Shown here: positions 18,674 to 28,217 of the stretch, one piece after another
How the letters are laid out: each line of letters starts with the position of its first letter
Numbering within the stretch: position 1 is the first letter of the stretch
Source: Chloroflexota bacterium
GTDB lineage: Bacteria; Chloroflexota; Limnocylindria; Limnocylindrales; Limnocylindraceae
Direction: 5' to 3'
Assembly: GCA_026389535.1 (NCBI GenBank)
Contig: JAPLHR010000079.1
Coordinates: 1-50,191 of the forward strand
Length of the DNA stretch: 50,191 nucleotides
Notes under the pieces: generated by a model
The model's database searches: none
Told to the model about the DNA's origin: nothing
What the model saw: only the letters and a program-made list of their open reading frames with translations
Program-made: the position numbers and the translations under genes

Positions 18674-20178
18674 TTGGTGATACCTCCCATGAGGAGACCG
18701 ACCCGCTCACGCGTCGCCTCCTTGGCATCGAGAATGCCGACAATCCGTCCCTCATACATCACGGCAACGCGATCGCCGAGCGCCAACACTTCATCAAGCT
18801 CGGTGCTCACAATCAACACGGCAGCCCCTGCATCGCGCTGCTCCACGATGCGGCGGTGGATGTATTCGATCGAGCCGACGTCCAGACCGCGCGTTGGCTG
18901 TGCCGCAATGACCAAACGAACATTGCGGCTGAACTCGCGCGCGACGATCACCTTCTGCTGATTGCCACCGGAGAGCGACGCAATGTCTGTGCTAATTGAT
19001 GGGGTGCGAATGTCAAAGTCTTTCACCGCCTGTTCCGTTGCCGCGGCGATCGCCTTGCGGTTCAGTAGGCCGCTCTTGCTGTATTGCGGAAGGTGGTACG
19101 TGTTCAAGATGTAGTTCTCCGCGATGGTCATGCCCTTGACCATGCCGTCACGATTTCGATCCTCGGGAATATGGGCAACACCTGCCATCGCGATCTCGCG
19201 TGGCGAACCTGCATGCAGTGGCTTCTTCTCAAGGACAACGGTGCCCGAGTCAACGAGCCGCAAGCCGGTCAGGGCCTCAACGAGCTCTGTTTGGCCATTC
19301 CCTTGCACGCCCGCAACGGCAAGGATCTCGCCGCTCCGAACCTCAAAGGTCGCGTTGTTCACGGCGAGGCCGCCCGCGTCGTTGAGCACGTTCAGACCCT
19401 TCACCTGCAGGATTGGCTCAGCAACCTTGGATTTGGAGCGGCTGACGGTGAGCTGCACCTCGCGCCCAACCATCATCTCCGCGAGCTTGGCGGCGGTCGC
19501 CTTCTTTGGAGTGGTCTCTCCTGCAACAGCGCCGCGGCGCAGCACGGTGATCTTGTCGGCAACGGCAATCACCTCGTTCAACTTGTGGGTGATGAAGATG
19601 ACCGAGGTGCCCCCCCTCGCGAGACCGCGAATAATCTCGAAGAGCTCCTCGGTCTCCTGCGGAGTGAGCACGGCTGATGGCTCATCGAGGACCAGGATGT
19701 CGCTCTTGCGATACAGCGCCTTCAAAATCTCAACGCGCTGACGAACACCAACGGGGAGCGATTCAATCTTCGCGTCTGGGTCGACATGCAGGCCGTGCTT
19801 CTTTGAGAGCTCTACGACCTGCGCGCGCGCAGTGGCTCGATCAAAGCTGCCAAGCGGGCCCTTGGTTGGCTCGTTGCCGAGCACAACGGATTCAGTGACG
19901 TCGAAGACGGGGACGAGCATGAAGTGCTGGTGCACCATGCCGATGCCAGCATCAATGGCCTGGGCAGGATCGCGGAAGATGCGCTCCTTACCATCAATAA
20001 GAATTTTGCCGGAGTCGGGTCGATAGAGACCCGAGAGGATGTTCATGAGGGTGGTCTTCCCTGCGCCATTCTCACCGAGAAGGCCGAGGACCTGACCCTT
20101 GTCAACGGAGATGGAGATGCGGTCGTTAGCGAGAACGCCAGGGAACTGCTTCGTAATCTTCTGCAGCTCAAGCCTCAT
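18670..20178 (-). CDS. Nucleoside ABC transporter ATP-binding protein (double ATPase; NupO/YufO type)
   Basis: This 502-residue protein has two ABC ATPase halves, as in sugar and nucleoside importers of the RbsA/YufO group. In half 1, Walker A is LLGENGAGKTTLMNILSG, the degenerate signature is LPVGVRQRVEILKAL and Walker B is ILVLDEPSAVLTPQE. In half 2, the Walker A position is degenerate (GVQGNGQTELVEALTG), the signature is SLSGGNQQKVIVARE, and Walker B is replaced by LVIAAQPTRGLDVGS. This asymmetry is normal for the family. A GGAGGG Shine-Dalgarno lies about 10 nt upstream of the ATG. A 115-nt gap with two hairpins separates it from the binding-protein gene upstream. Confidence 0.93.
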   Translation of the reverse strand: MRLELQKITKQFPGVLANDRISISVDKGQVLGLLGENGAGKTTLMNILSGLYRPDSGKILIDGKERIFRDPAQAIDAGIGMVHQHFMLVPVFDVTESVVLGNEPTKGPLGSFDRATARAQVVELSKKHGLHVDPDAKIESLPVGVRQRVEILKALYRKSDILVLDEPSAVLTPQETEELFEIIRGLARGGTSVIFITHKLNEVIAVADKITVLRRGAVAGETTPKKATAAKLAEMMVGREVQLTVSRSKSKVAEPILQVKGLNVLNDAGGLAVNNATFEVRSGEILAVAGVQGNGQTELVEALTGLRLVDSGTVVLEKKPLHAGSPREIAMAGVAHIPEDRNRDGMVKGMTIAENYILNTYHLPQYSKSGLLNRKAIAAATEQAVKDFDIRTPSISTDIASLSGGNQQKVIVAREFSRNVRLVIAAQPTRGLDVGSIEYIHRRIVEQRDAGAAVLIVSTELDEVLALGDRVAVMYEGRIVGILDAKEATRERVGLLMGGITK

Positions 20179-20227
20179 GCGACGCGTACCCTCCCTACTC
20201 TGTCACTGCTTTGCTGGAGATACTCTT

Positions 20228-20255
20228 CCGCCCGGATGCCGAAGCACCCGGGCGG
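20228..20255 (-). promoter_or_regulatory. Perfect 12-bp hairpin with TTCG tetraloop between the BMP gene and its ATPase
   Basis: On the minus strand CCGCCCGGGTGC-TTCG-GCATCCGGGCGG forms a 12-bp GC-rich stem (one G-U pair) closed by the very stable C(UUCG)G loop. No U-tract follows, so it is more likely an mRNA-stabilising or partial-attenuation element than a full terminator. It would favour more binding protein than ATPase. Confidence 0.65.
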
Positions 20256-20263
20256 AGAGCGAC

Positions 20264-20292
20264 TACTTCATCGCCGAAGCGATGGAGAAGTA
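20264..20292 (-). promoter_or_regulatory. Second TTCG-loop hairpin immediately after the BMP stop codon
   Basis: On the minus strand CATCGC-TTCG-GCGATG, extended by TACTT/AAGTA across a 3-nt bulge, begins right after the TAA of the binding-protein gene. Together with the next hairpin it forms a tandem structured spacer of the kind that protects an upstream cistron from 3'-5' exonucleases. Confidence 0.6.
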
Positions 20293-20293
20293 C

Positions 20294-21400
20294 TTACTTC
20301 TTTGCCCACTCAAGGACATTTACCGAGCCGTCAATGATCGCGGCCTTAAGGGCATCGACCTCTGCCTTGAGCTCAGCGGTTACGAGCGTACCGAAGGTGG
20401 CTGTCCAAGCCGACTCGGTGCGATCGAGCGTGGCGATCTGAACGCCACCGTTCTCGAGCGTACCGATGTAGTTGGTGCCGCCCATCTTGCCTGCGTAGTT
20501 GTCGTTCACTGCCGTGATCACTGCAGCACCGATGTTCTTCTGTGCTGAGGTCAGGAGCGTTCCACAATACTCAGGAAGGCTGACGCACTGGTCGAGGTCC
20601 ACACCGACCGAGTACTTGCCCGCATCCATCATTGCCTGATAGGTGCCGTTGCCCGTGGTGCCCGCAACTGCGTGCACAACGTCAGCGTTCTGGCCCATGA
20701 AGGCCTCTGCGGTCGTCTTACCAAAGTCCACGTCGTTGAACGGCGCGGTGCTTGGGTTGAACGTACCGGTGCCTGCGACTGGATCCCAGCCCAAGACGGA
20801 CGTAGCAACGCCCTTCTTGTCGGCGTAGTACTTGGCGCCGGCGACCCAGCCATCCATGAACTTGGTTACGCCTGGGTATGGGGCTCCACCGTAGGTGGCG
20901 ATGACGTGAGTCGTCGAGATGCCAGCTGCCAAGTAGGCGGCGAGCATCGAAGCCTCGTCGATCTGGAAGTCGATACCGGTGAAGTTCGCCGGAATCGTGC
21001 CATCCTCAAGTGCCCAGGTTGCGTCTACCCAGCCGAATGCAATGTCTGCATTGGCTGCGTCGAGGGCGGCTGCCTGCAGGGCGGTACCCTGGTTGTAGCC
21101 GACGGCGATCACGCTATTGCAGCCCTCGTCGATCAACTGCTGAATGTTCGGCACGTACGACGAATCATCAACAGCGGTCGTGTAGGCCGTCTGGAACCCT
21201 TCAGCCTTGAGTGCCTCGAGGCCCTCGTAGGCTGACTGGTTGAAGTTCTTGTCGGCAGGTCCGCCCGTGTCCAACGAGAGGCATGCCTTGTAATCGGCCT
21301 TCCCGGCATCGGCAGAGGCTGACGGCGAAGCCGTCGAGCCACCGCACGCTGCGGCGAGAAGAGCGAGAACGGTGAGGAGCGCGAACATTCGCGTCTTCAT
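20294..21400 (-). CDS. BMP-family nucleoside-binding lipoprotein (ABC substrate-binding)
   Basis: The track starts at 21493, but the ATG at 21400 (MKTRMFALLTVLALLAAACGGS) begins a clean lipoprotein signal with lipobox LAAAC and is preceded by GGAGGG, giving 368 residues. After a Ser/Ala linker the mature part reads YKACLSLDTGGPADKNFNQSAYEGLEALKAE, the typical start of the BMP/PnrA (purine nucleoside receptor A) fold. Other matches are LIDEGCNSVIAVGYN, NFTGIDFQIDEASMLAAYLAAG and VVHAVAGTTGNGTYQAM. It would sit on the outer face of the membrane and deliver nucleosides to the two permeases. It follows the add gene by 150 nt, suggesting its own promoter as well as read-through. Confidence 0.92.
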   Translation of the reverse strand: MKTRMFALLTVLALLAAACGGSTASPSASADAGKADYKACLSLDTGGPADKNFNQSAYEGLEALKAEGFQTAYTTAVDDSSYVPNIQQLIDEGCNSVIAVGYNQGTALQAAALDAANADIAFGWVDATWALEDGTIPANFTGIDFQIDEASMLAAYLAAGISTTHVIATYGGAPYPGVTKFMDGWVAGAKYYADKKGVATSVLGWDPVAGTGTFNPSTAPFNDVDFGKTTAEAFMGQNADVVHAVAGTTGNGTYQAMMDAGKYSVGVDLDQCVSLPEYCGTLLTSAQKNIGAAVITAVNDNYAGKMGGTNYIGTLENGGVQIATLDRTESAWTATFGTLVTAELKAEVDALKAAIIDGSVNVLEWAKK

Positions 21401-21504
21401 ATGTATGTAGCCCTCCGCTATTTCCTTTTGCTCAGACGCCCACGGCGACGAGCGGGCCAGCCATTCGCTGACCGTGGCGGAATTGTGCCTCATAACGGCG
21501 AGGG

Positions 21505-21522
21505 ATGCGCACGCATTGCAAT
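21505..21522 (-). promoter_or_regulatory. Possible operator (inverted repeats) upstream of the BMP gene
   Basis: The 150-nt gap between add and the BMP gene contains ATGCGCACGCAT (5-bp arms) running into the 8-bp palindrome ATTGCAAT. The location about 105 nt upstream of the BMP start fits a regulator site or promoter region. No clear -35/-10 pair was found, so this is tentative. Confidence 0.25.
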
Positions 21523-21550
21523 TCGGTAGCGGGAGAAGGTTGCGGCTCTG

Positions 21551-22597
21551 TTACATACCCCGTTGCGCGAGCCAAGATTCCAGAGCGTTCCTGAGACGGA
21601 CTTTGGTTCCCTGCTCGGCAAACGCGAAATCGTAACCAGTTCGCGCTAGGCCAATCAGGTCTGCAACCGGGAGCCCCAGCCGGCGGTGGACGCTGAGGTA
21701 CTCCTCGGAGAGGGTGACGTCGCTCACCACCAGGTCGTCGGTATTGAGGGTGATCGGCACGCCGCGCCGACGCAGTTCGGCAATCGGGAAATCTCCGTAG
21801 CCCGGAACGATGGCGGCCTGGGTGTTGCTGGTGGGGCAGAGGTCGAGCGAGACGTTGCGCGCCGCGAGCTCAGCACAGAGCGATGGGTCATCAACCGCGA
21901 CGCCACCATGAGCGATGCGCGCGGGCTGCACCTCAAGCGCGCGGCGCACCTGCGCGGCGCCGCCCCACTCCCCTGCATGGAGGGTGATAGCGAGTCCACC
22001 GCTGCGCGCGATGTCGAATGACTCTTTGAATGTGAGCGGGTCAGGGAAGGCCGCCTCGCGGCCAGCAAGATCGAACGCCACGACGCCAAGATCTTGGGCG
22101 GCGACTGCGGCAGTTGCGAGGCTGCGATTCTCTTCCAGCGAATGTGAGCGGAGAGCGGTGATGATGAGGCGCACCTCAATGCCGGTTTCTGCGGCTGCGC
22201 GTCGCGCGCCCGCAGCAACGGCGGCGATCACTTGCGACTGCGTCAGTCCCTTTGCGGTGTGGAGGTGTGGCCCCCAGCGCATTTCAAGGTAGGCGACGTT
22301 CTCTGCCGCCTTGGCGCGCACCAGCTGTTCGGCGGCACGATCAAGCGCCTCGGCATCTTGAAGAAGGGCGATCGGCAGGTCGAATGCACGCAGAAGATCG
22401 GCCTGATCGGCGCAACGCTCAGGGGCGACCAGCGCGGCGCGCATGCCTGCCCAATCCCGCGGGGCATCAACGTTGCGCGTTGCCGAAAGTTCGAGTGCCA
22501 AGGCAGGATCCAGTGAGCCATCAAGATGGAGGTGCAGCTCAGGCTTCGGCATCTCAAAGAAGAGGCGACGCGCATCATCGGCACGCTGGAACTCCAC
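21551..22597 (-). CDS. add: Adenosine deaminase family protein
   Basis: This zinc amidohydrolase converts adenosine (or a related purine nucleoside) to inosine. Metal and catalytic residues are in ELHLHLDGSLDP (first two His), TLHAGEWGG (His plus the Glu), ARIAHGG (His) and LNTDDLVVSD (Asp), with LDLCPTSNTQA between. Two starts are possible: GTG at 22597 (348 residues), preceded by the strong AGGGGAGGGGAG ribosome site and taken here, or ATG at 22552 just before PKPELHLHLDG. It heads the nucleoside operon, so deamination would feed the two nucleoside hydrolases downstream. The promoter is probably the TATCCT about 65 nt upstream, which overlaps that of divergent deoC. Confidence 0.9.
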   Translation of the reverse strand: MEFQRADDARRLFFEMPKPELHLHLDGSLDPALALELSATRNVDAPRDWAGMRAALVAPERCADQADLLRAFDLPIALLQDAEALDRAAEQLVRAKAAENVAYLEMRWGPHLHTAKGLTQSQVIAAVAAGARRAAAETGIEVRLIITALRSHSLEENRSLATAAVAAQDLGVVAFDLAGREAAFPDPLTFKESFDIARSGGLAITLHAGEWGGAAQVRRALEVQPARIAHGGVAVDDPSLCAELAARNVSLDLCPTSNTQAAIVPGYGDFPIAELRRRGVPITLNTDDLVVSDVTLSEEYLSVHRRLGLPVADLIGLARTGYDFAFAEQGTKVRLRNALESWLAQRGM

Positions 22598-22660
22598 GGC
22601 TCCCCTCCCCTCGCGTTGTCTCGCAGGCTGCGCACCCGCGTGCGCATCTCCGCGAGAGAG

Positions 22661-22668
22661 AGGATACT
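22661..22668. promoter_or_regulatory. Overlapping divergent -10 boxes for add and deoC
   Basis: AGGATACT contains GATACT on the plus strand, ending 7 nt before the deoC ATG, and TATCCT on the minus strand, about 64 nt before the add GTG. The two hexamers overlap by four bases, so only one polymerase could use the site at a time. The add transcript would have a leader with a strong ribosome site, and the deoC transcript would be nearly leaderless. Confidence 0.45.
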
Positions 22669-22675
22669 CCTCCGT

Positions 22676-23611
22676 ATGAGCTCGTCACTACCAGTTGCGA
22701 CAGATTCGCGAGCGCTCGGGGCCTGGCTCCGTGACGCGACCCCCGTTGACCGTGTTGGCATTGAGGAGCGTGTCGCCACCCTAAAGACCCGCTCCATTAA
22801 GAAGTCCTCCAAGGTGTGGGCGCTCCGCCTGGCGTTGAGCATGTGCGACCTCACCACCCTCGAAGGGAGAGACACGCCAGGGAAGATCCGCCAACTGGCG
22901 ACCAAGGCGATGCGCCCGCTCCCTGGTGATGCCTCAATGCCCTCGGTCGCGGCGCTCTGCTGCTACCCCGACCTTGTTGGCGTGGCGAAAGAGGCGCTCA
23001 AGGGGAGCAGCGTCAAGGTTGCCGCAGTCGCCACCGCCTTTCCGAGCGGCCGCTCGTGGATCGACCTAAAGATCGCCGAGACGAAGTACGCGGTTGCCGC
23101 TGGTGCCGACGAGATTGACATGGTGATCGACCGTGGCGCATTCCTCGCCGGTGATTACGCCAAGGTGTGGGACGAGATCGTCGCCGTAAAAGAAGCCTGT
23201 GGGCCTGCGCATCTGAAGGTCATCCTTGAGACAGGCGAACTCGGTACCTACGACGATGTGCGACGCGCATCTGCACTCGCTATCGCCGCGGGCGGCGACT
23301 TCATCAAAACCTCAACGGGCAAGGTCACGCCAGCGGCGACGCTACCGGTGACGCTCGTCATGCTTGAAACGATTCGCGAGCATTGGAACCGCACCGGAAA
23401 GGTGGTGGGCATGAAGCCCGCCGGCGGTATCCGCACAGCGAAAGAGGCGATCCAATATCTAGTGGTCGTTCACGAAACGCGCGGCCCTGACTTGTTGACC
23501 CCCGACCGCTTCCGCTTCGGCGCATCAAGCCTCGTCAACGATCTGCTGATGCAGCTCGAAAAAGAGGTGACGGGCGCATACGCCGATCCGGACGACTTCA
23601 CCCTCGACTAG
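22676..23611 (+). CDS. deoC: Deoxyribose-phosphate aldolase DeoC
   Basis: This class I aldolase cleaves 2-deoxyribose 5-phosphate to acetaldehyde and glyceraldehyde 3-phosphate. The chosen ATG (MSSSLPVATDSR) sits 7 nt after a GATACT box and gives 311 residues; the track's longer start is antisense to add. Catalytic lysines are in GDFIKTSTGK (Schiff-base Lys) and VGMKPAGGIR, and the catalytic Asp is in ADEIDMVIDRGAFLAG. An N-terminal extension of about 60 residues is typical of the longer DeoC subgroup. It is followed by convergent aldehyde dehydrogenase genes, which would remove the acetaldehyde product. Confidence 0.94.
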   Translation: MSSSLPVATDSRALGAWLRDATPVDRVGIEERVATLKTRSIKKSSKVWALRLALSMCDLTTLEGRDTPGKIRQLATKAMRPLPGDASMPSVAALCCYPDLVGVAKEALKGSSVKVAAVATAFPSGRSWIDLKIAETKYAVAAGADEIDMVIDRGAFLAGDYAKVWDEIVAVKEACGPAHLKVILETGELGTYDDVRRASALAIAAGGDFIKTSTGKVTPAATLPVTLVMLETIREHWNRTGKVVGMKPAGGIRTAKEAIQYLVVVHETRGPDLLTPDRFRFGASSLVNDLLMQLEKEVTGAYADPDDFTLD

Positions 23612-23622
23612 CGCGCACTGAT

Positions 23623-23643
23623 CGGCGCGCCGCACAGGCGCCG
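23623..23643. terminator. Inverted repeat between convergent deoC and the short ALDH gene
   Basis: CGGCGC and GCGCCG flank a 9-nt loop in the 41-nt gap between the two convergent stop codons. There is no U-tract on either side, so it could be a bidirectional 3' structure rather than a classical intrinsic terminator. Confidence 0.25.
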
Positions 23644-23652
23644 GAGCGTCGG

Positions 23653-24594
23653 CTACGAGCCGATCGGGTGCCAGACGGTCTTCATTTCGAGGAAGGCGGT
23701 AATGCCGTCGATGCGCTCGCCGCGCTCACCATCAAAGGCGTCCGCGCGATCCTTCACCCCATGCGGGCGACGCGCGACGCGGGCGACGTGCTCGGCGGCA
23801 CCCTGCTCCGCCTCGACGAGCAGTGCGTCGGGGCAGCCCCACAGGTCGAACCCATCGATATCGGCGTGACGCACCAGGTGCGGCAAGAGTTCCGCTCGGC
23901 GTGCGGTGATGATGTTCACCACGCCCGCCGGAACGTCGCTCACGGCGAGTGTTTCAGCCAGGGTGACGGCGGGGAGCGGCGCCGATTCGCTCGCCAACAC
24001 AATCGCCACGTTCCCTCCAGCGAGGATGCCGCCGAGACGCGAGACGAGACCGAGGAGCGGCGATGCCTCAGGGGCGATGGAGGCGATAACGCCGGTCGGC
24101 TCTGGAAGGGTGAAGACGAAGTGCGATGAGGCGACAGGATTGGTGCCACCAAGCACAGCGGCGAGCTTGTCGGGCCAGCCTGCATACCAGACCATGCGAT
24201 CGATAGCGGCGGAGACCTCTGCTGCCGCGTCGGACTTTGATGCGCCGTGACTGATCAGGTCATCGCGGAATTGCGCGGCGCGACCCTCCATCAGTTCGGC
24301 AACGCGATAGAGGATCTGCCCGCGCACCATTGCAGTGCGTGCGGCCCACGGCTCGGCGGCGATTCGCGCAACGCGCACCGCTTCACGCAGGTCCTTGCGC
24401 GAGCCGCGTGCAATGTTGGCGACGCCGCCCTTTGCGAGTTGAACCTCTTGGCTTCGACCAGATTCGCTCCGTGGGAATGCGCCGCCGATGTAGAGCTTGG
24501 CGGTCCGGCGCACCTCAAGACGCTCGGAGCCCTCTGACGACTCAATCGTCAGCGGGAGGTTGAGCTTCTCAGTGCGCTTCGACTTCTTCCCCAT
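23653..24594 (-). CDS. Truncated aldehyde dehydrogenase-like protein without the catalytic domain
   Basis: This 313-residue protein matches the N-terminal NAD-binding half of aldehyde dehydrogenases. LYIGGAFPRSESGRSQEV matches the ALDH N-terminus. RVAELMEGRAAQFRDDLI, WYAGWPDKLAAVLGG, PTGVIASIAPEASPLLGL and VPAGVVNIITA are standard ALDH landmarks. The normal FTGS segment is replaced by DLWGCPDALLVEAEQGAAEHVARVA, and the whole catalytic domain (LELGGK, the GQxC cysteine, EIFGPV) is missing. The sequence then resumes with the C-terminal oligomerisation tail (DGITAFLEMKTVWHPIG). The frame is clean, which suggests a maintained non-catalytic partner of the full-length enzyme two bases upstream, not decay. 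Similar short partners occur next to deoC in actinobacteria, as I recall. Function is unproven. Confidence 0.75.
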   Translation of the reverse strand: MGKKSKRTEKLNLPLTIESSEGSERLEVRRTAKLYIGGAFPRSESGRSQEVQLAKGGVANIARGSRKDLREAVRVARIAAEPWAARTAMVRGQILYRVAELMEGRAAQFRDDLISHGASKSDAAAEVSAAIDRMVWYAGWPDKLAAVLGGTNPVASSHFVFTLPEPTGVIASIAPEASPLLGLVSRLGGILAGGNVAIVLASESAPLPAVTLAETLAVSDVPAGVVNIITARRAELLPHLVRHADIDGFDLWGCPDALLVEAEQGAAEHVARVARRPHGVKDRADAFDGERGERIDGITAFLEMKTVWHPIGS

Positions 24595-24596
24595 GA

Positions 24597-26156
<1,560 letters not shown>

Positions 26157-26162
26157 AGGTGC

Positions 26163-26168
26163 ATCCTA
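26163..26168 (-). promoter_or_regulatory. -10 box (TAGGAT) of a leaderless start for the minus-strand ALDH
   Basis: TAGGAT ends 6 nt before the ATG at 26156. It pairs with a divergent TACCCT box about 40 nt away that serves the plus-strand ALDH. Confidence 0.5.
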
Positions 26169-26204
26169 GCGCGCCCACCACTTCCAGCGACGCGGCGTAT
26201 CGCC

Positions 26205-26210
26205 TACCCT
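26205..26210 (+). promoter_or_regulatory. -10 box (TACCCT) of a leaderless start for the plus-strand ALDH
   Basis: TACCCT ends 6 nt before the ATG at 26217. No Shine-Dalgarno is visible between them, consistent with leaderless translation. Confidence 0.5.
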
Positions 26211-26216
26211 TCGCGC

Positions 26217-27749
26217 ATGACAAGTCGCGCATCAGGGGCAACTCCCCCGTTCACCCCAACGATGCTGATTGACGGCGCCTCATGTGGGGCTGCCGGCGGG
26301 CGAACCTTCACCCTGCGCCACCCCGCCACGGGCGCAGCGATCGGTGAGATCCCACACGCTTCGGCCGCCGACGTTGACGCCGCCATCGCTGCAGCCCGAC
26401 GTGCGTTTGATACTGGAGGCTGGCGCACGACGCTCCCCGCGGAGCGCGCGCGTCTTCTCCTTGCACTCGCAGACGCTGTAGAGCGCGAGGCCGATCACTT
26501 CGCCGATCTTGAGGTGTGGCAGACGGGCACCGCGCGCAAACTGCGACGCGACGGCGACATTCCCGCCGTCGTTGACCATTTGCGCTACTTCGCTGGCGTC
26601 CTGCGTACCCCCGATGGGATCGCCGCAGGTGAGTACACCGGCAACCACACCTCCATGATTCGGCGGGAGCCGATCGGCGTTGCCGCACTGATCGCGCCGT
26701 GGAACTATCCGCTCGCCATGGCGGTCTGGCAGGCGGCGCCCGCGCTGGCCGCCGGCAACACCGTCGTCATGAAGCCAGCCAGCGCCACACCGCTCGCAGC
26801 ACTACGGCTGGCAGAGTTGGCGCGCGAAGTTGGCTTCCCTGCGGGGGTCGTCAATGTCATCACCGGACCAGGTGCCGAGATCGGCGCGCAATTCGCCGCA
26901 GATCCGCGCATCGACATCATCGCCCTCACGGGCGATAGCGCAACTGGTCGAGAACTGATGGCTGCCGGCGCGCCAACGCTGAAGCGTCTGCATCTAGAGC
27001 TTGGTGGTAAGGCGCCGTTCGTTGTCTTTGCCGACGCCGACATTGAGGCCGCCGCGCGAGGGGCGATCGCTGGAGCCTTCGTCAACGCTGGTCAGGACTG
27101 CACCGCAGCCACGCGCCTCTACGCGCAGAGCGACATCTTCGACCGCCTCGTGGCCCGCATTGCTGAGCTCACCGCGCAGGTGCGCATCGGTGACCCTTTT
27201 GATCCGACGACAGATCTCGGCTCGCTCATCTCGCGCACGCATCGCGATCGAGTCGCTGGCTACGTTGATCGCGCCGTTGCCGCAGGGGCGCGGATCGTGG
27301 TGGGCGGCAGTGCGCAGCCGAAGGGCGTCCCAGCTGAGGGTGCCTACTTCGCGCCAACGCTCATCGTCGGCGCGCAGCAGTCCAGCGAGATTGTGCAGCA
27401 GGAGGTCTTTGGTCCGGTGCTCGTGGCTCTCCCATTCAGTGACGAGGCCGAAGCGATCGCCCTCGCAAACGACACGCCGTATGGCCTCGCCTCCAGCTGC
27501 TGGACGAGCGATGTGGCGCGCGCCCATCGCATGGCAGCCGCTCTTAACTTCGGCTCAGTGCTGATCAACGACCATCTCCCCTTCCTGAGCGAGATGCCGC
27601 ATGGTGGCTTCAAGCAGTCGGGATTCGGCAAGGACCTAAGCCGCTACTCCTTTGAGGAGTACACGCAGATCAAGCACGTAGCAATTGAGATCACTGGCGA
27701 GGCCGAGAAGGGCTGGCACTGGACGATCTTCGGAGATCCGAAGAGGTAG
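26217..27749 (+). CDS. Aldehyde dehydrogenase, aminobutyraldehyde/betaine-aldehyde type
   Basis: This 510-residue aldehyde dehydrogenase carries IAPWNYPLAMAVWQAAPALAAGNTVVMKPA, LHLELGGKAPFVVF (base Glu), FVNAGQDCTAATRLY (nucleophile Cys) and QQEVFGPVLVALPF. The ending NDHLPFLSEMPHGGFKQSGFGKDLSRYSFEEYTQIKHV is characteristic of the gamma-aminobutyraldehyde and betaine aldehyde dehydrogenase branch (PatD/BetB). In polyamine breakdown such enzymes oxidise 4-aminobutanal; an agmatinase-family gene lies 5 kb away, but they are not in one operon. It is divergent from the other ALDH pair and ends 6 nt from the convergent FtsB-like gene. Confidence 0.88.
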   Translation: MTSRASGATPPFTPTMLIDGASCGAAGGRTFTLRHPATGAAIGEIPHASAADVDAAIAAARRAFDTGGWRTTLPAERARLLLALADAVEREADHFADLEVWQTGTARKLRRDGDIPAVVDHLRYFAGVLRTPDGIAAGEYTGNHTSMIRREPIGVAALIAPWNYPLAMAVWQAAPALAAGNTVVMKPASATPLAALRLAELAREVGFPAGVVNVITGPGAEIGAQFAADPRIDIIALTGDSATGRELMAAGAPTLKRLHLELGGKAPFVVFADADIEAAARGAIAGAFVNAGQDCTAATRLYAQSDIFDRLVARIAELTAQVRIGDPFDPTTDLGSLISRTHRDRVAGYVDRAVAAGARIVVGGSAQPKGVPAEGAYFAPTLIVGAQQSSEIVQQEVFGPVLVALPFSDEAEAIALANDTPYGLASSCWTSDVARAHRMAAALNFGSVLINDHLPFLSEMPHGGFKQSGFGKDLSRYSFEEYTQIKHVAIEITGEAEKGWHWTIFGDPKR

Positions 27750-27755
27750 TTCCCC

Positions 27756-28160
27756 TTAGCTCCCGAGGAGCAGGTCGAGCCACGCGTCGAGCGGCGAGCG
27801 AGTTGGCGCATCAGGACTGAACCGCCGTGCGCCAGACCCCGGAGCATCCTCTGGAAGTGGCGCCGCGTCAGCCGCTAAGACGAACGGGCGTTCCACAGTG
27901 GAGCCGAGGCTGTAGCCGCGCGCAACCAACTCGAGGAAGGCGGCGTCCTCGAGGAGCACCCGCTCCGCAGTAAGTGCGTCGGCCCGAGCCTGGAGCGCCG
28001 CAGTCTCGTCGCGCAGCTGCGCCAACCGCGTATTCACCTGAATCACGCCGATCAGATTTCGCCCAAACTCCACGACGAAGAGCGTCACCAGCAGGGCCTG
28101 CCCGAGGAAGATCAGGGCGCCGCGCGTGGTGCTGGTGCGTCGGCGAATCATGACCCTCAT
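27756..28160 (-). CDS. FtsB/DivIC-like septum formation initiator protein
   Basis: This 134-residue bitopic membrane protein has a basic cytoplasmic N-terminus (MIRRRTSTTRG), one TM (about residues 15-35), then a heptad-like coiled coil (NTRLAQLRDETAALQARADALTAERVLLED) and the family's FLELVARGYSLGSTVERPFVL segment, which corresponds to 'yieriARe.lglv.pgE'. A Pro/Ala-rich tail follows. FtsB-type proteins bridge FtsL and FtsQ in the divisome. The first ATG at 28160 lies 6 nt from a GAGACT box with TTGACG 17 nt upstream; a second ATG is three codons in. Family assignment rests on architecture more than on sequence identity. Confidence 0.7.
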   Translation of the reverse strand: MRVMIRRRTSTTRGALIFLGQALLVTLFVVEFGRNLIGVIQVNTRLAQLRDETAALQARADALTAERVLLEDAAFLELVARGYSLGSTVERPFVLAADAAPLPEDAPGSGARRFSPDAPTRSPLDAWLDLLLGS

Positions 28161-28166
28161 GACCCC

Positions 28167-28195
28167 AGTCTCCGCGCCACACCCATCGGCGTCAA
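28167..28195 (-). promoter_or_regulatory. Promoter of the FtsB-like gene (TTGACG-17-GAGACT)
   Basis: On the minus strand TTGACG, a 17-bp spacer and GAGACT end 6 nt before the ATG at 28160. The -35 is good and the -10 weak. The start would be leaderless. Confidence 0.4.
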
Positions 28196-28217
28196 GCAGG
28201 GGCGCTGCGCGGGGTGC

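Noticed and set aside
20228-20255. Classical Rho-independent terminator
   Set aside because: The stem is strong, but no T-tract follows on the minus strand and the next cistron belongs to the same transporter.
21401-21550. Purine riboswitch in the BMP leader
   Set aside because: No purine aptamer pattern (three-way junction with conserved TATA... core) could be found; only short palindromes are present.
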